From JBBKWQ01 sp037969115 (lineage in GTDB: Bacteria; Actinomycetota; Acidimicrobiia; Acidimicrobiales; Ilumatobacteraceae), in contig JBBKWQ010000347.1 in the NCBI GenBank assembly GCA_037969115.1, positions 1 to 9,086 of the forward strand: DNA of 9,086 nucleotides. Reading direction: 5' to 3'. The notes beneath the pieces are model-generated. The model was given only the letters and a program-made list of their open reading frames with translations, made no database searches and was not told the origin of the DNA. Both the position numbers and the translations under genes were made by a program. Positions 6,670 through 9,086 of the stretch are shown here, in pieces. Numbering within the stretch: the first letter of the stretch is position 1; each line of letters opens with the position of its first letter.

Positions 6670-7640
6670 TGACCGGACCGACGGCACGAGCACTGTCGTT
6701 GCTGACGCTCCTTCAAACGCGCCGCCACTGGAAGGGAGCCGAGCTGGCGCAACGCCTCGACGTGAGCCAGCGAACGGTGCGCCGAGACGTCGACCGGCTC
6801 CGCGAGCTCGGTTATCCGGTCGACGCGGAACCGGGCGTTGACGGCGGCTACCGGCTCGCCGTCGGTGCCCACGTGCCACCCTTGTTGCTCGACGACGACG
6901 AGGCAATCGCACTCGTGGTCGGTCTGAGAACCGCTGCCGGCTCGGCGATCGAGGGCATCGAGAATACGACGGTTGCATTGATGGCCAAGCTCGATCAGAT
7001 CCTGCCCGATCGCCTGAGGCGACGGGTCGACGCGCTGCGGCAAAGTGTCGACGTGCTGTCGTGGTCGGAAGCGGCCACGACGGTACCGGCGGGAAACCTC
7101 ACGACCCTGAGCCAGGGTTGCCGCGACCGCGAGGAGGTCCGCTTCGACTACCGGCGCCGTGACGGCGAAGAGATGCGCCGCCTCGTGCAGCCGTACCAAC
7201 TCGTCTTGGCCGGCCGTCGTTGGTATCTGGTGGCCTGGGACGTACGTCGCCAGGATTGGCGCACCTTCCGGGTCGATCGCATGGGTGCGCCGAGTCTGGC
7301 GGGAGCGAACTTCGAACCGCGCGAACTACCCGCTGACTCGGCAGCCACGTTCGTTGCCGAACAGATACGGACCATGCCTGTCGACCACGCTGCGACCCTG
7401 ATCGTCCACGCCAATGCCGACGATGTCGCCGCCGTCAGCCGTTGGTTCGGTGTGACGCCGGAGGTCGTCACCGCCAAGCAGTGTCGACTTGGTCTGAGAG
7501 CAGATTCGGCGGACTGGCTCGTGTCGATGATCGCGATCGTCGCCACGAACTTCGACATCGAGATCGCCGACGCACAAGATGAGGTCCGTGATCGCGTGCA
7601 CGACGCGGCGCACCGGCTCGCGGCGGGCGCGGCCGGGTAG
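6669..7640 (+). CDS. DeoR-type HTH / WYL-domain transcriptional regulator
   Basis: This 323-residue regulator has an N-terminal winged helix-turn-helix: LLTLLQTRRHWKGAELAQRL (11-30), recognition region VSQRTVRRDVDRLRELGY (32-49) and the wing GVDGGYRL (56-63). A middle WYL domain contains VRFDYRRRDGEE and the name-giving WYL at about 185-187 (RRWYLVAWD). A C-terminal WCX-like extension follows. WYL domains are thought to sense ligands or nucleic acids and adjust DNA binding. The start is the ATG at 6669, which shares its A with the permease stop (TGATG). There is no separate Shine-Dalgarno, so translation is probably coupled. An upstream in-frame extension through the permease gene is spurious. 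Its place as last gene of the exporter operon suggests autoregulation, perhaps through the palindrome at 4931-4953. That link is inferred. Confidence 0.92.
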   Translation: MTGPTARALSLLTLLQTRRHWKGAELAQRLDVSQRTVRRDVDRLRELGYPVDAEPGVDGGYRLAVGAHVPPLLLDDDEAIALVVGLRTAAGSAIEGIENTTVALMAKLDQILPDRLRRRVDALRQSVDVLSWSEAATTVPAGNLTTLSQGCRDREEVRFDYRRRDGEEMRRLVQPYQLVLAGRRWYLVAWDVRRQDWRTFRVDRMGAPSLAGANFEPRELPADSAATFVAEQIRTMPVDHAATLIVHANADDVAAVSRWFGVTPEVVTAKQCRLGLRADSADWLVSMIAIVATNFDIEIADAQDEVRDRVHDAAHRLAAGAAG

Positions 7641-7653
7641 GGTTGCGAGGCGT

Positions 7654-8088
7654 TCAGTCCTGCTGAGTCGCCGTCGCCGGGTCCATCCGGTCGATCCGTT
7701 CGAGGATGAGTGAGAGTCCGGTGTGCAGCTCCGTGATCTCGTTGGCGGCCCGAATGTTGGTGTCGTAGTCGTGCTGTGCCAGTTCGGCTGAGATCTGGTC
7801 GGACCGCCGAGCTGCGATCAGCAGGATTGCGCCCTGCATTGCCGCAAGGCACGAGAGCACCAGGTTGAGCAGGATGAACGGATACGGATCGAAACCGGTG
7901 CCACGGTTGCCGATCATCCACCCTGCCAGAAAGATGAGCGCGCTGATGACGAACGCCCACGAACCCATGCCGTTGCGCATTCGGTCGGCCGCTCGTTCGC
8001 CGAATGTGAGCTGGTTCTCGGATCGAACTGCGGGGTGACGTCGCCAGATCGTCGTGGCCGCGCGGAGCGAGAGTGGATGTTTCTTCAT
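7654..8088 (-). CDS. DUF1003 domain membrane protein
   Basis: This 144-residue protein of unknown function is recognised by family blocks: LTFGERAADRMRNGMGSWAF before the first helix, and FDPYPFILLNLVLSCLAAMQ, the strongest DUF1003 signature, forming the second. The C-terminal cytoplasmic part has HDYDTNIRAANEITELHTGL and is probably helical or coiled coil. Two membrane segments are visible, VISALIFLAGWMIG and the ILLNLVLSCLAAMQGAILLI stretch. The start at 8088 is chosen because AAGGA (8100-8096) lies 7 nt upstream. A TTG at 8136 would only add an uncharacteristic polar leader. It converges on the WYL gene with 13 nt between stops and no clear terminator. DUF1003 has no established biochemical activity. 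Its promoter region contains GTTCAG repeats shared with two downstream genes. Confidence 0.9.
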   Translation of the reverse strand: MKKHPLSLRAATTIWRRHPAVRSENQLTFGERAADRMRNGMGSWAFVISALIFLAGWMIGNRGTGFDPYPFILLNLVLSCLAAMQGAILLIAARRSDQISAELAQHDYDTNIRAANEITELHTGLSLILERIDRMDPATATQQD

Positions 8089-8095
8089 GAGGTCG

Positions 8096-8100
8096 TCCTT
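8096..8100 (-). promoter_or_regulatory. Shine-Dalgarno site of the DUF1003 gene
   Basis: AAGGA on the minus strand, 7 nt before the ATG at 8088. It selects this start over the TTG at 8136. Confidence 0.6.
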
Positions 8101-8153
8101 CGAATCGGCCGTGAGCGGCTCCGAGTTGGTGAGCAACGAAGAGCTGAAACGAC

Positions 8154-8169
8154 GTTCAGCATGGTTCAG
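8154..8169 (+). repeat. GTTCAG direct repeat pair, site A
   Basis: GTTCAGCATGGTTCAG holds two exact GTTCAG copies whose starts are 10 bp apart. It lies 66-81 bp upstream of the DUF1003 start on the opposite strand. GCTGAA at 8143-8148 also forms an inverted repeat with TTCAGC at 8155-8160. Half-sites about one helical turn apart fit a tandem-binding response regulator of the OmpR/PhoB class. Confidence 0.5.
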
Positions 8170-8215
8170 GTTCCCCGAAGGTAGCGACCAGCATTGTCGG
8201 GACGGTTCATCAAGA

Positions 8216-8228
8216 CCATTCCGAATGG
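8216..8228. repeat. 13-bp odd palindrome in the DUF1003/DedA intergenic region
   Basis: CCATTC (8216-8221) and GAATGG (8223-8228) are exact inverted repeats around one C. The site is near the middle of the divergent region and could be a small operator. Chance is a real alternative at this length. Confidence 0.25.
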
Positions 8229-8291
8229 ACTCGGCTCTCGTTCGCGTTCGACGCAGTGCAATGATTTCGTGTCCGCGGTGGTCTCCGGACT

Positions 8292-8307
8292 TTCAGCGAG
8301 CGTTCAG
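8292..8307 (+). repeat. TTCAG direct repeat pair, site B, upstream of DedA
   Basis: TTCAGCGAGCGTTCAG contains two TTCAG units whose starts are 11 bp apart (8292 and 8303). The site ends only 23 nt before the DedA ATG at 8331. No Shine-Dalgarno lies between, so the DedA mRNA may have a very short leader or none. The layout resembles an activator site next to a promoter. Confidence 0.5.
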
Positions 8308-8330
8308 ACTGTGGCGAGCACCCTTGCCTG

Positions 8331-9062
8331 ATGCTTGCACCGCTCATCGCGCAGACGACCGCGTCCGACTCCATCACTGGTGTCGCCGGATGGATGACCT
8401 CGCTCATCGACGCACTCGGCCCCGTCGGCGTCGGCATCGTGATCGTCGCCGAAACCGTGTTCCCGCCGCTCCCGAGTGAGGTGGTGTTGCCGGGTGCCGG
8501 ATACCTGGCCGGTCTCGGTCAGCTCCGCTTCTGGAGCACGTTGCTCTGGGCAACGATCGGGAGCGTGGTCGGTGCGTTCGTGCTCTACGGCGCCGGGCGC
8601 GTCGCCGGAGCGGAGCGGCTCGGCCGACTCGCGGCACGATTGCCGCTCATGTCCGAACGCGACGTGATTCGGGCCTGGGCCACCTTCGACCGCTGGGAAC
8701 AACCTGCCGTGTTCTGGGGACGGCTCGTGCCCGGCGTCCGCAGCCTCGTCTCGATCCCTGCCGGAGCCCGGCGTATGCCGCTCGGACGTTTCACGCTCCT
8801 CACGGCGGCCGGATCACTGATCTGGAACAGTCGTTGGGTACCGGTTCAGTTCTCCTTCAGAACGGTTCAGCGAGCATCAAGCTCGTCGAGTGCATGGTGG
8901 TCCGTGTCCGGCGGGAACGTCCCGCCGGACATCTCGAAAGGATCCCCCCAATCATGCGTCCATCCAAACGAATCCTCTATTCCGGGCTCGCCGCGGTCGG
9001 CTTCGTTGCCGGTGCTGCGAGCATCACGGCGGCAGCGAGCACCCCATCGACGACCCCGCTAG
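8331..9062 (+). CDS. DedA-family membrane protein, 3'-truncated (DedA-like only to about 8828)
   Basis: DedA proteins are inner-membrane proteins linked to lipid scrambling and membrane homeostasis. Residues 1-166 are clearly DedA: GPVGVGIVIVAETVFPPLPS with E41 and E50, PGAGYLAGLG, and FWGRLVPGVRSLVSIPAGA with R131 and R137. These acidic and arginine residues sit where functionally required residues lie in E. coli DedA homologues. The family block GSLIWN ends at 8828. The expected last membrane helix and cytoplasmic tail (about 40 more residues) are missing in all three frames. The open frame goes on to 9062 as an unrelated serine/arginine/proline-rich tail across the promoter and start of the next gene; that part is probably meaningless. 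The ATG at 8331 has no Shine-Dalgarno. An internal ATG at 8394 is possible. This is either a truncated gene or an assembly junction. Confidence 0.8.
   Translation: MLAPLIAQTTASDSITGVAGWMTSLIDALGPVGVGIVIVAETVFPPLPSEVVLPGAGYLAGLGQLRFWSTLLWATIGSVVGAFVLYGAGRVAGAERLGRLAARLPLMSERDVIRAWATFDRWEQPAVFWGRLVPGVRSLVSIPAGARRMPLGRFTLLTAAGSLIWNSRWVPVQFSFRTVQRASSSSSAWWSVSGGNVPPDISKGSPQSCVHPNESSIPGSPRSASLPVLRASRRQRAPHRRPR
8843..8870 (+). repeat. Triple TTCAG direct repeat, site C
   Basis: GGTTCAG (8843-8849), CCTTCAG (8854-8860) and GGTTCAG (8864-8870) are spaced 11 and 10 bp apart, the most complete of the three sites. It begins 14 bp after DedA similarity ends and lies 84-111 bp upstream of the secreted-protein start at 8954. 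That is a normal distance for a response-regulator site at a promoter. This supports reading 8831-8953 as regulatory DNA and not as DedA coding sequence. Confidence 0.6.
8905..8931. promoter_or_regulatory. Perfect 12-bp-stem hairpin in the leader of the secreted-protein gene
   Basis: TGTCCGGCGGGA (8905-8916) and TCCCGCCGGACA (8920-8931) are exact inverted repeats around ACG. It is followed by AAAGGA and, 11 nt later, the ATG at 8954. There is no T-run, so it is not a classical terminator. As DNA it could be an operator; as RNA it would be a very stable stem just before the ribosome site, acting as a stabiliser, attenuator or a U-less terminator. Confidence 0.6.
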
Positions 9063-9086
9063 CCGAACCTGCCGCCGCGCCGGCCC
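8954..9086 (+). CDS. Secreted or membrane-anchored protein with signal peptide, partial
   Basis: The frame opens at ATG 8954 and runs off the right edge after 44 codons. It starts MRPSKRILYSGLAAVG: a positive n-region (R2, K5, R6), a hydrophobic core to about residue 24, and an AAA cleavage-type site at 26-28. A low-complexity Ser/Thr/Pro/Ala stretch (STPSTTPLAEPAAAPA) follows. This is the usual layout of an actinobacterial exported protein with a flexible linker before its folded domain, which lies outside the window. There is no lipobox cysteine. AAAGGA lies 11 nt upstream, a rather long spacing. Upstream are the triple TTCAG repeat and the strong hairpin, so it probably has its own regulated promoter. 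Function cannot be assigned; regulators of this type often control PepSY or envelope-stress proteins, but nothing visible proves that here. Confidence 0.65.
   Translation, partial: MRPSKRILYSGLAAVGFVAGAASITAAASTPSTTPLAEPAAAPA

Larger units (their letters stand above)
8089..8330. other. Divergent intergenic region, DUF1003 / DedA
   Basis: These 242 nt lie between two divergently transcribed membrane-protein genes and must hold both promoters. It contains GTTCAG repeat sites A (8154-8169) and B (8292-8307), a related GGTTCAT at 8205-8211, the 13-bp palindrome at 8216-8228 and the DUF1003 Shine-Dalgarno. No clear -35/-10 hexamers and no supported coding sequence were found. Confidence 0.5.

Noticed and set aside
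5869..6978. 369-codon minus-strand frame opposite the ABC permease and WYL gene
   Set aside because: It is Arg/His/Glu-rich without motifs, and spans two real genes on the other strand. It is a GC-driven shadow.
7641..7680. Possible terminator between the convergent WYL and DUF1003 genes
   Set aside because: Only an imperfect stem (GGCG..CAG / CTG..CGCC, about 7649-7672) with mismatches and no T-run, lying mostly inside the DUF1003 coding end.
8270..8290. GTCCG / CGGAC inverted repeat upstream of DedA
   Set aside because: The arms are only 5 bp with a 10-nt loop, which is expected often by chance in DNA of this composition.

Overview
The window is high-GC DNA with dense, mostly short-spaced genes. 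An EF-G2-type elongation factor paralogue, a DrrAB-like ABC exporter and a DeoR/WYL regulator together suggest an actinobacterium. My guess is the Acidimicrobiia, but only protein similarity searching could confirm that. No rRNA, tRNA, CRISPR array, insertion sequence or phage gene was found.

Left part, minus strand (1-4827). Reading in the direction of transcription, an apparent three-gene unit comes first: EF-G2 (4827-2773), a MmcQ/YjbR-family protein (2753-2400) and a VOC/glyoxalase-family protein (2364-1981). After 179 nt without a gene comes a two-gene membrane unit: a MscS-type mechanosensitive channel (1801-825) overlapping by ATGA a YihY/BrkB-type membrane protein (828 to the left edge). 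Both membrane genes are interrupted by a single-base frameshift, each inside a G/C run (1679-1683 and 56-59). Either the sequence has errors there or the pair is decaying.

Middle part, plus strand (4931-7640). A divergent intergenic region separates EF-G2 from a tight operon. It carries a perfect 10-bp-arm palindrome (4931-4953). It also carries a 14-codon leader ORF with its own Shine-Dalgarno, whose stop overlaps the start of the ABC ATPase (ATGA). The ATPase (5054-5845), ABC-2 permease (5848-6669) and WYL regulator (6669-7640) follow with a 2-nt gap and a 1-nt overlap. This looks like a self-regulated small-molecule or drug export operon.

Right part (7641-9086). A DUF1003 membrane protein on the minus strand (8088-7654) converges on the WYL gene. 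It diverges from a DedA-family gene (8331 onward) across a 242-nt intergenic region. DedA similarity stops abruptly at about 8828, before the last expected membrane helix. The sequence then becomes what looks like the promoter and leader of a secreted or lipid-anchored protein that starts at 8954 and runs off the right edge. Copies of a GTTCAG motif spaced 10-11 bp apart occur upstream of all three of these genes. They resemble binding sites for an OmpR/PhoB-class response regulator and suggest a small envelope-stress regulon.
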